A stretch of 44,428 bases of DNA from NCBI GenBank assembly GCA_018830525.1, contig JAHJSH010000023.1, positions 1 to 44,428 of the forward strand, read 5' to 3'. Position numbers and translations under genes: made by a program. The notes under the pieces were generated by a model. It had not been told where the DNA came from. It ran no database searches and saw nothing but the letters and a program-made list of their open reading frames with translations. Positions 30,175-38,066 of this stretch are shown here, in pieces; position 1 is the first letter of the stretch; each line of letters starts with the position of its first letter. The stretch is from Nanobdellota archaeon (GTDB lineage Archaea > Nanobdellota > Nanobdellia > Pacearchaeales > GW2011-AR1).

Positions 30175-30270
30175 AAGTAGGGAAGTTGACCCTACTTCTT
30201 TGTAAGATTAGATGTAGTTGTAACTTTCTGAAACTAAATAAACTTTGCGGTCGCGCGAATGCGCTGCCGC
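30175..30270 (+). promoter_or_regulatory. two hairpins upstream of tnpA
   Basis: aagtaggg (30175-30182) pairs with ccctactt (30190-30197), a terminator-like stem. gcggtcgcgc (30247-30256) pairs with gcgctgccgc (30261-30270) with one mismatch, just before ggag (30273) and ATG 30282. IS200 elements are known to repress their own transposase with an upstream terminator and an SD-proximal hairpin; this matches that plan. Confidence 0.6.
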
Positions 30271-30281
30271 GTGGAGAAAAA

Positions 30282-30719
30282 ATGAAACAAAAACTATTGT
30301 TTAGCAAGAGCGCTGAAAAATATGAGCGAGGAAATCACTTTGTCGGTGTGTCGATGTGGGAGTTTGAATGGTGTACAAAATATCGTTACAAGATGGCACG
30401 AAAAGAGGAGAATGAAAGACTTCTCGATGCGTGTATAAGAAGAACAGCGTCGAAAAATGGAATAAAGATAATTGAACTTAATGTTCAACCAGAACATATT
30501 CATTGTATTGTTTTGGTAAAATTCGATATGTCCGTGTCGAAAGTATTCCAATTTCTAAAGGGGGGTTCTTCGTATTTGTTTTTCAAACATCAAGAAAAAG
30601 CAAGGCTTCGTTATCCTCGAGGACATTTTTGGAGTAAGGGAAAGTTTGCATCTTCTGTTGGTTTTGTTCAACTAGATGTTGTGCAAAATTATGTCAGAAA
30701 CCAAGATGAACATCACTAG
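30282..30719 (+). CDS. tnpA: IS200/IS605 family Y1 transposase
   Basis: 145 residues from ATG 30282. FEWCTKYRYK in the first strand, HUH motif in VQPEHIHCIVLV, GRSSY-like KGGSSYLFFK and the catalytic Tyr in VVQNYVRNQ (Tyr near residue 139). Size and motif order match Y1 HuH transposases that move single-stranded DNA between replication forks. The frame is open 32 codons upstream but that part overlaps the control hairpins and is not homologous. Appears intact. Confidence 0.92.
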   Translation: MKQKLLFSKSAEKYERGNHFVGVSMWEFEWCTKYRYKMARKEENERLLDACIRRTASKNGIKIIELNVQPEHIHCIVLVKFDMSVSKVFQFLKGGSSYLFFKHQEKARLRYPRGHFWSKGKFASSVGFVQLDVVQNYVRNQDEHH

Positions 30720-30875
30720 GAAACCACGCTCGCCCTCAGGCGATTCGAGCCGGAGCGAGAACCTTTAGTGTGTGGAGGATATTAAGCTTAATAAACAAGA
30801 TTTTCAAGAGTGTAAGATTATTAATTAGTTCTCGAGTATAATAATTCTTTTAAAGGGGAAATAAGTCTGTTTTTT

Positions 30876-31169
30876 ATGACATTGCATGTTTCTGAAATGC
30901 GAGAGCAAGGGATTCGGGGGAGAGTTTATGATGCTATGATTAGAAATGATTATATTGATTCTAGGGATGTTGATAAATCTTATTTGGATTCGTTGGATGG
31001 TGTTGGTTTGGTGATGGCAATAGAAGACGAATTTGATATTGATATTTCTAATGAAGACACAGATAGGATTATTGGTCCGATGATGGATATTTTGAATACT
31101 GGGAATCGGCCGTCCGTTTTAGTTGATGCGATTGTTCGGTATGTTGCTGACCGAAAGGATGTGGAATGA
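30876..31169 (+). CDS. acyl carrier protein-like protein
   Basis: 97 residues. YLDSLDGVGLVMAIEDEFDI is the acyl carrier protein helix II motif, with Ser39 of DSLD as predicted phosphopantetheine site, followed by the acidic recognition helix and DISNEDTDRI. An N-terminal extension of about 15 residues is present. ATGA overlap (31166-31169) with the downstream MaoC-type gene makes them one unit. Archaea lack type II fatty acid synthase as a rule, so the carrier likely serves a scavenged or unusual acyl pathway. Confidence 0.82.
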   Translation: MTLHVSEMREQGIRGRVYDAMIRNDYIDSRDVDKSYLDSLDGVGLVMAIEDEFDIDISNEDTDRIIGPMMDILNTGNRPSVLVDAIVRYVADRKDVE

Positions 31170-31819
31170 TGGAATTTATTGTTAAGAAGAGCGATTGGAT
31201 AAGATTTGTTGATGTGACTGGAGATGAAAGTTTAATTCATCGGGATGATGCGGCTGCTAAGGCGGCTGGATTGGAGAGGGTTATCGCTCCCGGAATGTGG
31301 TTGGCTTCGCATACTCAAAGAAATTCTGAAATTCAAAAGAGGGAATTTAATTTTAAAAATCCGGTTTATGATGGTGATTTGATTAGAATAGATTGTGATT
31401 CTCTTTACAAGGGTGATGATTTGGTTTGTAAGGGTGATGTTGTTTATGGAAAACCTACTAATGAAAATATTTCCTTGCCGGAAGGAATAATCTATTCCCA
31501 GAGTTTTTATGCTTCTCTTAAAAATATTAAAGATTTTTTAAATTCAGTTAATGTGGGGGGATTTAATCCGAACCCTGAAATGTATCTTATGTCGCTTTCT
31601 GCTCCGACTTTATTGAATTATGCCAAACCTCGAGAGCTTGCAGGAATCCATGCTTATCAGTCGATGGAAATTTGTAAGCCGTTTGATGTTGACCATGTCC
31701 GTGTCCATGTGGAAGAAGAAAAGATTGGGAAGAGAATGTGTAAGTTTAATTTGTATTGGGAATCTAATGGGGAAGTTGTTGCAACTGGAACATCAAAGGT
31801 TCTTCCGATTTCTATTTGA
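31166..31819 (+). CDS. MaoC-like hot-dog hydratase
   Basis: 217 residues. FVDVTGDESLIHRDD (Asp20, His25) with AKAAGLERVIAPGMWLAS is the (R)-specific enoyl hydratase signature of MaoC proteins, which hydrate trans-2-enoyl thioesters. The second half (KPRELAGIHAYQSMEICKPF, ATGTSKVL) is a second hot-dog-like unit. Coupled to the acyl carrier protein by an ATGA overlap, so the substrate is probably acyl-ACP. Followed by convergent trm5. Confidence 0.85.
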   Translation: MMEFIVKKSDWIRFVDVTGDESLIHRDDAAAKAAGLERVIAPGMWLASHTQRNSEIQKREFNFKNPVYDGDLIRIDCDSLYKGDDLVCKGDVVYGKPTNENISLPEGIIYSQSFYASLKNIKDFLNSVNVGGFNPNPEMYLMSLSAPTLLNYAKPRELAGIHAYQSMEICKPFDVDHVRVHVEEEKIGKRMCKFNLYWESNGEVVATGTSKVLPISI

Positions 31820-31857
31820 CTTTGAAGATTTGCTCACTTTAAGAAATTGTTTATACC

Positions 31858-32688
31858 TTAATTTATCAATACCTTAAAGCTCGCTTGCCATCGATAAGCA
31901 TAAGGTCCGATGTCACCTGCTTTTCGGATTGAAATTTTTCCTATTTTTCCTATTGTATCTCTTTTTATTTCTTTTATGACTTCTTCTTTTGTTCCGAATC
32001 CATGATAGAAAATTGTGGTTCCTTTTTTAGAAAGTTTCAGTGCGGTTTTTAGAAATGTTTCTTTTAAATTTGGTCGGGGCATTAGGATGATGTCTTGTTT
32101 TTCTTTTATTTTTGTTGGAAGTTTTTTTGCGTCGCCGTTTACAAGAGTTATGTAATCTTGGAATCGGTTTAGTTTGATGTTTCTCTCCGATTCTTTATTT
32201 GCTTGCTCGTTTAGTTCGTTTGAGATTATCTTTGCTTTCTTTTTTGCTAGTTTTAGTCTTCTCGCTATGACAATTGGATAAGGTGAGATGCCGGCGAACA
32301 TTACTAAGATTTTTGATACCTTCACAGATTTATTTTTATTATTGGTTGGGGCAGGCTCATTAATCTTTACTAATTTATTTATTTCGTCGGCGATAACTTT
32401 TCTTTCATTTGAAAGTCTTGGTGAGAAATAAGATTCGTCTACGTTGAATTTGAAGGTGCATTCGTTTTCCTTGTAGGTCGCTTCTTTTGTTTTTATCCCT
32501 GCGAGGTGTTTTGTCTTCATTGTTCGGAGCTCTCCCGAAAATCCTTCGGTTTTCTCTAGGACAGTTTCAACTCCCTTATGTTGTTTTAGAAATTTTCTTG
32601 CTTTTAATTTTTTAGTTAGCCAAAGGGTTCTTCTTGGGAATTTTAAGAGAGCAATGTTTCCTATTATGTCTTGGGGGATTTTCTTCAT
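31858..32688 (-). CDS. trm5: tRNA (guanine37-N1)-methyltransferase Trm5-like
   Basis: 276 residues. IGNIALLKFP, the substrate-domain VDESYFSPRLSNERKVIADE, SAM site VMFAGISPYPIVIARR, NIKLNRFQDYITLVNGDAKK and the catalytic-loop MPRPNLKETFL are the ordered motifs of Trm5/TYW2 class I methyltransferases. Trm5 makes m1G37 that prevents frameshifting. It is shorter than Trm5 proteins that carry the N-terminal D1 domain, so it is probably D1-less. ATG 32688 shares a bidirectional TATA (32710-32718) with the opposite unit. Confidence 0.9.
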   Translation of the reverse strand: MKKIPQDIIGNIALLKFPRRTLWLTKKLKARKFLKQHKGVETVLEKTEGFSGELRTMKTKHLAGIKTKEATYKENECTFKFNVDESYFSPRLSNERKVIADEINKLVKINEPAPTNNKNKSVKVSKILVMFAGISPYPIVIARRLKLAKKKAKIISNELNEQANKESERNIKLNRFQDYITLVNGDAKKLPTKIKEKQDIILMPRPNLKETFLKTALKLSKKGTTIFYHGFGTKEEVIKEIKRDTIGKIGKISIRKAGDIGPYAYRWQASFKVLIN

Positions 32689-32738
32689 ATAGTTAGTTGT
32701 TTGCGAAATTTTATAAAGCTTGTTGATTCTATTATTGT

Positions 32739-32762
32739 ATGGTTCTCAAAGAGTACCATTGA
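32739..32762 (+). CDS. seven-residue leaderless leader ORF
   Basis: ATG 32739 lies about 25 nt after TATA tttataaag (32710-32718) and encodes MVLKEYH before TGA 32760-32762, 16 nt ahead of ATG 32779. The same bases form atggttctc/gagtaccat (one mismatch), a hairpin over the ORF. Its place at the transcript 5' end suggests translational control of the downstream gene. Confidence 0.35.
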   Translation: MVLKEYH

Positions 32763-32778
32763 TATATAGGAAAAATAG

Positions 32779-33081
32779 ATGGTAAAAAAGAAGGTGAGTA
32801 AGAAAAAGAGTGTGAATATGGATTCACGTAATCCTTGGTTTAGAAAAAGGGCTGGGGCCGAATTAAAAAAAGGATCTTGGGGTTTTATTCCAGTTAATTG
32901 GGAAGGTACTGCCGCGCTTGTGCTTTTAGTTATTGTTAATGTTTTTGCTGCGTTGTATTTTAAACTGTATTTTCTTGAAGGTAAACTCTGGGCTAAATTT
33001 GGAGTGGTATTTTTACTTTCTATGTTGGTGTTTATCTTGATTGCTAAGAGAAAAACACGAGGCGTTAAAGATGACCTATAA
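32779..33081 (+). CDS. small membrane protein upstream of superoxide reductase
   Basis: 100 residues. Very basic N-terminal tail (MVKKKVSKKKS, about 45 residues with WFRKRAGAELKKGSWGF), then two membrane helices (about 46-64 and 72-91) joined by a short loop with LEGKLWAK. No family recognised. The last 11 bp overlap the superoxide reductase gene, so it is translated with it, and an oxidative-stress or membrane role is possible. Confidence 0.7.
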   Translation: MVKKKVSKKKSVNMDSRNPWFRKRAGAELKKGSWGFIPVNWEGTAALVLLVIVNVFAALYFKLYFLEGKLWAKFGVVFLLSMLVFILIAKRKTRGVKDDL

Positions 33082-33463
33082 GGGGCAGATTTGGAAATGT
33101 AATGTTTGTGGGAATATTATCGAAGTTCTTTCCCCAAGGGATGACTCTAGTGAGCCTCATGAAGGTGCAGATGCGTTAGTTTGTTGTGGACAGCCGATGA
33201 ATTTGATGGAAGAAAATTCTGTTGATGCTTCTGTGGAGAAACATGTTCCAGTTATTGATGATAAAAAGGTTAAGGTGGGGAGTGTTCCTCATCCTATGGA
33301 TGATAAGCATTATATCGAATGGATAGAGGCTACTTCTGCCACTGGAGAAATTGTCAAAGTTTTCTTAAGTCCTGGGATGGTTTCGGAGGCTGAATTTAAT
33401 TTTAAACCGACTAGTGCTCGTGGATATTGTAATCTTCATGGATTGTGGAAAAGTAAGTTTTAA
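33071..33463 (+). CDS. dfx: superoxide reductase (desulfoferrodoxin)
   Basis: 130 residues from ATG 33071 (MTYKGQIWKCNVCG); an in-frame ATG at 33041 lies inside the upstream gene. Desulforedoxin-like centre I: Cys10, Cys13, Cys38, Cys39 (CNVCG ... VCCGQPM). Centre II, where superoxide is reduced to peroxide: EKHVP (His58), HPMDDKH (His74, His80) and YCNLHGLWKS (Cys120, His123). All ligands of the 2Fe-SOR type are present, so it is expected to be active in the cytoplasm of an anaerobe. Its last bases are repeated after the next gene (see 33441 repeat). Confidence 0.95.
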   Translation: MTYKGQIWKCNVCGNIIEVLSPRDDSSEPHEGADALVCCGQPMNLMEENSVDASVEKHVPVIDDKKVKVGSVPHPMDDKHYIEWIEATSATGEIVKVFLSPGMVSEAEFNFKPTSARGYCNLHGLWKSKF

Positions 33464-33470
33464 ATAATCT
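33441..33470. repeat. 30-bp near-direct repeat, left copy, flanking the second DUF285 pilin
   Basis: 33441-33470, the last codons of the superoxide reductase gene plus the TATA of the adhesin (gattgtggaaaagtaagttt then taaataatct), recurs at 35150-35179 with three mismatches. The pair brackets the DUF285 pilin gene, the same pattern as at 6122/8344 with unrelated sequence. Confidence 0.7.
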
Positions 33471-33487
33471 TTTTCCATAATCCTTTT

Positions 33488-35095
33488 ATGAAAAAGAGAG
33501 GAATTTCTGCAGTTATTGCGACAGTTTTGATTATTCTCATTGTTGTCGCTGGTGTGGGAATTGTTTGGATGCTTGTCATTCCTATGTTGCAAAACTCTTC
33601 GCTTTCTATTTCTAGAGAGAGGACTCAGGTTTCTATTATAATTTCTAAGGGATATACTGTTTATGATAAGGATAAGGCTTTTGCATTTGTTCAAGTTGAG
33701 AGGGGAGATGATAATGAGAGTATTAGTGAATTAAATTTTATTTTTGAGATTGAGGGGAATAGTGTAATTTACGAAACTATAGATGCCCCTATAAGAAATG
33801 GCCAAAAGGTATATTCTTTTAATTTCAGTAGGGATAGGATAGTTGGGATTCCTTCTTTTGTTTCAGTTGCTCCAGTTTATCTTTCTGGTGGAAGGAAGAT
33901 AGTTGGAGATATTACTTCTAGGGTTGCGATTCCAATTCAATCTGCAACAGTATCATTGATGGATGATATTAATTCTAAGTCTAATAAGGTTATCTCTGGG
34001 GGTTATACACAAGGTTATTTTACTTTTCAAATAAATACTCATTTAATATCTGGGACTACTTTTTCGTTTCAAGCAGATGATGCTGATTTGTCTGTTGATT
34101 GGGGGGATGACGATCTTAGTATTGAAACTGAAACTGGTTTGATAAGCCATACTTATTTATCAGAGGGTGTTTATGATATTAGTTTAAATGGAAGTGCAAC
34201 CAGAATATCTTATTATGAAGGAACGGGAGATGCTTTGGTAGATATTTTGACAAAGGTTTCTGATGGTGTTACTGGGATTAATAGTGGGTATCAGATGTTT
34301 AGTTATACTTCCAATTTTGGTATAACTCCTTTAAGTGAACCTGCATTTTTTGATGATGTTTCCGGGGGGATTACTTATATGGGATCGATGTTCTCCAGCT
34401 CTCAATTCAACCAAGACATCTCCTCTTGGGATGTCTCCAGCGTTACTGATATGGGATCGATGTTCTCCAGCTCTCAATTCAACCAAGACATCTCCTCTTG
34501 GGATGTCTCCAGCGTTACTAATATGAGGGCTATGTTTTCTCGTTCTCAATTCAACCAAGACATCTCCTCTTGGGACGTCTCCAGCGTTACTGATATGGGA
34601 TCGATGTTCTCTTATTCTCAATTCAACCAAGACATCTCCTCTTGGGACGTCTCCAGCGTTACTAGTATAGGTGGTATGTTCTCCAGCTCTCAATTCAACC
34701 AATCTATCTTCAACTGGGACGTCTCCAGCGTTACTGATATGGGATCGATGTTCTCCAGCGCTCAATTCAACCAAGACATCTCCTCTTGGGACGTCTTCAG
34801 CGTTACTGATATGGGGTCGATGTTTTTAGGTTCTCAATTCAACCAAGACATCTCCTCTTGGGACGTCTTCAGCGTTACTGATATGGGATCGATGTTCTCC
34901 AGCTCTCAATTCAACCAAGACATCTCCTCTTGGGACGTCTTCAGCGTTACTGATATGGATTATATGTTCCTCAACTCTCAATTCAACCAAGACCTATCCG
35001 GATGGTGCGTTTCGGAAATTTCTGAACCCTTTTATTTTGATTATAATACTCCTTCTTGGACGTTGCCAAGACCTGGGTGGGGGACTTGTCCATAA
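33488..35095 (+). CDS. second pilin-anchored DUF285 adhesin
   Basis: 535 residues, paralogue of the 6157 protein. Class III signal MKKRG then [20 protein letters not shown], pilin-like beta domain (to about 150), [20 protein letters not shown] with the PKD-like [15 protein letters not shown], then eight 24-residue [20 protein letters not shown] repeats and a ninth divergent one ending GWGTCP. It lacks the Cys-rich linker of the first protein and its repeats are closer to one another than to those of the first. TATA ttttaaataatc (33457-33468) gives a leaderless start at ATG 33488. Probably an alternative tip adhesin of the same pilus. Confidence 0.9.
   Translation: MKKRGISAVIATVLIILIVVAGVGIVWMLVIPMLQNSSLSISRERTQVSIIISKGYTVYDKDKAFAFVQVERGDDNESISELNFIFEIEGNSVIYETIDAPIRNGQKVYSFNFSRDRIVGIPSFVSVAPVYLSGGRKIVGDITSRVAIPIQSATVSLMDDINSKSNKVISGGYTQGYFTFQINTHLISGTTFSFQADDADLSVDWGDDDLSIETETGLISHTYLSEGVYDISLNGSATRISYYEGTGDALVDILTKVSDGVTGINSGYQMFSYTSNFGITPLSEPAFFDDVSGGITYMGSMFSSSQFNQDISSWDVSSVTDMGSMFSSSQFNQDISSWDVSSVTNMRAMFSRSQFNQDISSWDVSSVTDMGSMFSYSQFNQDISSWDVSSVTSIGGMFSSSQFNQSIFNWDVSSVTDMGSMFSSAQFNQDISSWDVFSVTDMGSMFLGSQFNQDISSWDVFSVTDMGSMFSSSQFNQDISSWDVFSVTDMDYMFLNSQFNQDLSGWCVSEISEPFYFDYNTPSWTLPRPGWGTCP
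34400..34975 (+). repeat. eight tandem 72-bp DUF285 repeats
   Basis: Eight in-frame 72-bp units starting at tctcaattcaaccaagacat, several almost identical over their full length including silent sites (for example the first, second, third and sixth to eighth). Codons are C-ending (ttc aac caa gac atc tcc), unlike the gene's 5' half. Homogenised array, likely variable in copy number. Confidence 0.92.
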
Positions 35096-35196
35096 TAATC
35101 TTTTAATTGACATTTGTGGGTAGGAAATTTATGTTTGTGAATTACAATTGATTGTGGAAAAGTTAGTTTTATATATTCTCTTTCTAGATTTATTCT

Positions 35197-35304
35197 ATGG
35201 ATATGAAGAAGATTAGCGACGTCGAGTGGGAGATTCCTGCTTCTGGCGATATGAAAGTTCCCGATAAACATAAGGTATAAATAGTGTATTCTTCTAAGGA
35301 GATT
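35197..35304 (+). pseudogene. stub of the original rtcB N-terminus
   Basis: ATG 35197, about 25 nt after TATA tttatatattc (35168-35178), encodes MDMKKISDVEWEIPASGDMK then VPDKHKV and TAA (35278-35280); the same frame continues VYSSKEIMK into the endonuclease gene. W.IP.SG.MKVP and VYSSKEIM are the expected first residues of RtcB (compare WEVKRQGEMN and VFASEKLL at the start of the intact rtcB). G-rich codons match the body of rtcB. It is the old 5' end cut off by the endonuclease insertion. Confidence 0.65.
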
Positions 35305-36213
35305 ATGAAATTAGATGAAAATCTTGTGGCAGTTCATGCATATCTGTGTGCAGATGGATACGTTGTAAAAAATCCCGAAACCCAAAAACATAAATATTAT
35401 CGGATGGGACTTAGAAATACTAATTTAATTTTATTGGAAGATTTTCAAAAGAGATTTGAAGGATATTTTATGATTAAACCAAGAATAGTTGTTGGTCAAA
35501 GATGTGAAATTGGCTCAAAAGAGATTTATAAAAAGCTAACTGATAATTTTGGTTCTTTTTACTCTTGGGAATGGAAGATGCCCGAGTTGAATGAAGAGCT
35601 TTCTAAATTATGGCTGAGAGTATTTTTTGATTGTGAAGGTTGGGTAACTTGTCGAAGCCATCAAAATAGGATGATTGGGGCAGATTGTGTTAATGAAGTA
35701 GGTATTGATCAAGTAATGAGGGCATTAAGGATATTGGGGATTACAGCTAAGGTAAAAAAGAGGAACACAAGAAATATTTTTTCGATATTTATATTTGGAA
35801 AAGAAAATTTAATTAAGTTCAAAGAAAAAATAGGATTCTTACACCCTTCAAAGAAAGAAAAATTGGAGACTATTCTAAAGGATTTTGTTATTTATGAGTG
35901 GGATTTTCCTTCTAAAAACGAAGAATTATCTAAATTTACTAGATACTTATTAAAACTAAAATCAAAAATTAAAAAAAGCAATGGAATTTTGAGGATAATT
36001 TCTAATAGGGAAGCAAATCTTTTAAGATTACAAAAAGAATTAAAAAAGTTATTTGACCTTGATTCAAGAGTTAATAAACGAAGGAATGGAATTGGTACCG
36101 TTTATTTTGAGTTGAATATAAATAAAAGAGTTCAAGTAAAGTACTTAATAGATAATAATCTAATAAATGATATAGAGAAAGAAAAATGGATGACTCTTCA
36201 ATTAAAAAAATAA
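35305..36213 (+). CDS. LAGLIDADG homing endonuclease inserted in the rtcB 5' end
   Basis: About 302 residues from ATG 35305, which is about 25 nt after TATA aaggtataaatag (35271-35283); GTG 35284 is an alternative. Two LAGLIDADG helices: VAVHAYLCADGYV (near residue 15) and LWLRVFFDCEGWV (about 110 residues later), both with the metal-binding Asp. No intein splicing blocks and no flanking extein frame on the 3' side, so it is free-standing. AT-rich with A-ending codons, unlike the rtcB body. Its 3' end overlaps rtcB by 28 bp. Confidence 0.85.
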   Translation: MKLDENLVAVHAYLCADGYVVKNPETQKHKYYRMGLRNTNLILLEDFQKRFEGYFMIKPRIVVGQRCEIGSKEIYKKLTDNFGSFYSWEWKMPELNEELSKLWLRVFFDCEGWVTCRSHQNRMIGADCVNEVGIDQVMRALRILGITAKVKKRNTRNIFSIFIFGKENLIKFKEKIGFLHPSKKEKLETILKDFVIYEWDFPSKNEELSKFTRYLLKLKSKIKKSNGILRIISNREANLLRLQKELKKLFDLDSRVNKRRNGIGTVYFELNINKRVQVKYLIDNNLINDIEKEKWMTLQLKK

Positions 36214-37595
36214 CTGAATTCATATGGGAAGTAAAAAGGCAAGGAGAAATGAATGTGGATGTGAGAGTATTTGCTTCTGAAAAATTGCTTAGGGATATAA
36301 AAAAAGGTGAAACATTAAAACAAGCAAGTAATATGGCTAAATTGCCTGGAGTTTTAAATCCAGTAGTTGTGTTGAGTGATGCTCATCAAGGATATGGGGC
36401 ATGTATCGGGGGAGTATCGGCAATGGACTCGAATAAAGGAGTTGTTTCTCCAGGACAAATCGGTTATGATATTAATTGTTCGGTTCGGTTGCTTCGGACG
36501 AATTTGAAAGCTTCGGATTTGGTAGGGAAAGAACAGGAGTTGGCTCATTCACTTTTTAGGAGCGTTCCAAGTGGAGTTGGTCGTGGCGGGAAGCTGAAAT
36601 TAGATAGAAAAGAGCTTGATGAGGTTTTAGTTGGGGGGGCACAATGGGCTGTAGCTAAAGGTTATGGAACTAAAGAAGATTGGTTGCATATTGAAGAACA
36701 AGGAAAACTTGGTGGTGCGAATCCTGAAGATGTTTCGCAGAGAGCCAAAGGTCGAGGGATGCCTCAGTTAGGTTCGCTTGGGGCGGGGAATCATTTTTTA
36801 GATGTATTAATTGTTGATGAAATTTTTGATAAAGAAGTTGCTAAGGTCTTTGGTTTAGAAAAAGGGCAAGTCGTGATGTTGATTCATTGTGGTTCTCGAG
36901 GGTTGGGACATCAAGTTGCTTCGGATTATATTAAATTGATGGATGAGAAATATGGGCATCCGGATTTTGATAGGGAATTGGTGAACGCTCCGATTAAGAG
37001 TGAGCTTGGAAAAAAGTATTTGTCTGCGATGGCGTGTGCCGCGAATTTTGCATTTGCGAATAAACAGTTGATTACTCATTGGATTCGAGAAGATATGAAG
37101 CATTACTTCCCGCATTTTAAAGCAGAAGTTGTTTATGATATTTGTCATAATATCGCGAAGTTTGAAAAGTTTGATGGCAAGGAAATATTAGTTATGAGAA
37201 AGGGGGCGACTCGTTCGTTTGGTCCGGGGCGGAAAGAAATTCCTTCGGATTATCGGAAAGTTGGTCAGCCAGTTTTGATTCCGGGTTCGATGGGGACGCC
37301 GAGTTATGTTTTGGTTGGGACTAAGGAAGCTGAGGAAAAATCTTTTGGTTCAACTGCTCATGGTGCGGGAAGAGTTCGGAGTCGGACTGAGGCTCATCGG
37401 AAAATGAGTTTTGAAGATGCGAAAACAGACATGGCGAAGCGAGGAATCTTTGTGGAGTTTGGTGGGAAGAAGGGGATGGTAGAAGAGTCGCCGTTTTCGT
37501 ATAAGGATATTGATGAGGTCGTTCGGGTTTCGGATGAAGCGGGAATTGGGAAGAAAGTTGTGAGGTTAGTTCCGAAGTTGGTTATCATTGGTTAG
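36186..37595 (+). CDS. rtcB: RNA ligase RtcB
   Basis: 469 residues. RtcB joins 2',3'-cyclic phosphate and 5'-OH RNA ends in tRNA splicing and repair. Motifs in order: DAHQGYGACIGG (metal), GYDINCSVRLLRT with the Mn-binding Cys, GAGNHFLD, HCGSRGLGHQ, GSMGTPSYVL and STAHGAGRVRSR, where His392 is the guanylylated residue. Usual consensus is DINCGVR and HWGxG, so there are small deviations. Codons 1 to about 80 are A-rich like the upstream endonuclease, while the rest is G-rich like the genome backbone. This suggests that the 5' end came with the endonuclease. Archease is at 12199. Confidence 0.95.
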   Translation: MDDSSIKKITEFIWEVKRQGEMNVDVRVFASEKLLRDIKKGETLKQASNMAKLPGVLNPVVVLSDAHQGYGACIGGVSAMDSNKGVVSPGQIGYDINCSVRLLRTNLKASDLVGKEQELAHSLFRSVPSGVGRGGKLKLDRKELDEVLVGGAQWAVAKGYGTKEDWLHIEEQGKLGGANPEDVSQRAKGRGMPQLGSLGAGNHFLDVLIVDEIFDKEVAKVFGLEKGQVVMLIHCGSRGLGHQVASDYIKLMDEKYGHPDFDRELVNAPIKSELGKKYLSAMACAANFAFANKQLITHWIREDMKHYFPHFKAEVVYDICHNIAKFEKFDGKEILVMRKGATRSFGPGRKEIPSDYRKVGQPVLIPGSMGTPSYVLVGTKEAEEKSFGSTAHGAGRVRSRTEAHRKMSFEDAKTDMAKRGIFVEFGGKKGMVEESPFSYKDIDEVVRVSDEAGIGKKVVRLVPKLVIIG

Positions 37596-37609
37596 AATTT
37601 TTAGCTCTT

Positions 37610-37697
37610 TTCTTACCCTGTAAGAAGTTTCTAGTGAATTTGATTATTTTTCTTACCTATTAAGAATTCTTACCACGATAGAAATATTTATATATTA
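37610..37697 (+). promoter_or_regulatory. operator-promoter of the second HEPN-MNT pair
   Basis: Three ttcttacc sites (37610, 37650, 37667). The first forms a perfect inverted repeat ttcttac-cct-gtaagaa (37610-37626), and ttaagaattctta-type symmetry occurs at 37659-37673. TATA atatttatatatt (37684-37696) is about 25 nt before ATG 37719. The repeats upstream of the TATA suggest autoregulation. Confidence 0.55.
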
Positions 37698-37718
37698 AGG
37701 ATTATTTTCTTGTCTAGT

Positions 37719-38066
37719 ATGAATAAAGAAAAAGAAAAAATTTTGATTAGAACGGCCGTGGAGTATTTTGATTCTGGTGAAGAGGAGTCTAAAAAACAAA
37801 GGTATAATTCGGCGCTTGTTTTATATTTTAAAAGTCTGATTGCCTTGACGGATTTATTATTATTAAGAAAAACTGGGAATACGCCGTCTTCTCACACTTC
37901 TCGTTTTAGAATGTGTCAGGAGAGTTTTTCAGATATTTATAATTTAATTGATAAAGATTTTCCATTTTATCAAGATAGTTATTCTCAACTAATTAGTAAA
38001 GAACTTGCGGAGGTAATCAGAGATGATGCACAAACAGTGGCTCAAAAACTTAAAATTAAATTGTAG
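37719..38066 (+). CDS. HEPN-domain protein (toxin-like)
   Basis: 115 residues from ATG 37719 (MNKEKEKILIRTAVEYFDSG); a TTG at 37710 is in frame, but the TATA spacing favours the ATG. RYNSALVLYFKSLIALTDLL is the HEPN helix pattern, followed by SSHTSRFRMCQESF and ELAEVIRDDAQTVAQKLK. It lacks the clear RX4HXY of HepT, so nuclease activity is uncertain. It overlaps the nucleotidyltransferase gene by 44 bp. Order toxin then antitoxin is opposite to the 29 kb pair. Confidence 0.75.
   Translation: MNKEKEKILIRTAVEYFDSGEEESKKQRYNSALVLYFKSLIALTDLLLLRKTGNTPSSHTSRFRMCQESFSDIYNLIDKDFPFYQDSYSQLISKELAEVIRDDAQTVAQKLKIKL

Larger units (their letters stand above)
30066..30775 (+). mobile_element. IS200-type insertion sequence (tnpA only)
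   Basis: A Y1 transposase gene (30282-30719) is flanked by sequences that share ggagcgagaa at the left (about 30070-30080) and right (about 30752-30761). Left end holds the hairpin cacatatt/aatatgtg (about 30086-30103). Right end holds tcgcc-ctca-ggcga (about 30731-30744). No tnpB. Subterminal hairpins and lack of inverted terminal repeats fit IS200/IS605 single-strand transposition. Exact ends cannot be fixed without an empty site. Confidence 0.7.

Noticed and set aside
30186-30281. Upstream 32-codon extension of the transposase frame
   Set aside because: It covers the two control hairpins and is not similar to Y1 transposases; the SD and ATG 30282 fit better.
35281-36185. Endonuclease in rtcB considered as an intein
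   Set aside because: No splicing blocks A, B, F or G, a stop codon separates it from the upstream stub, and rtcB has its own start.
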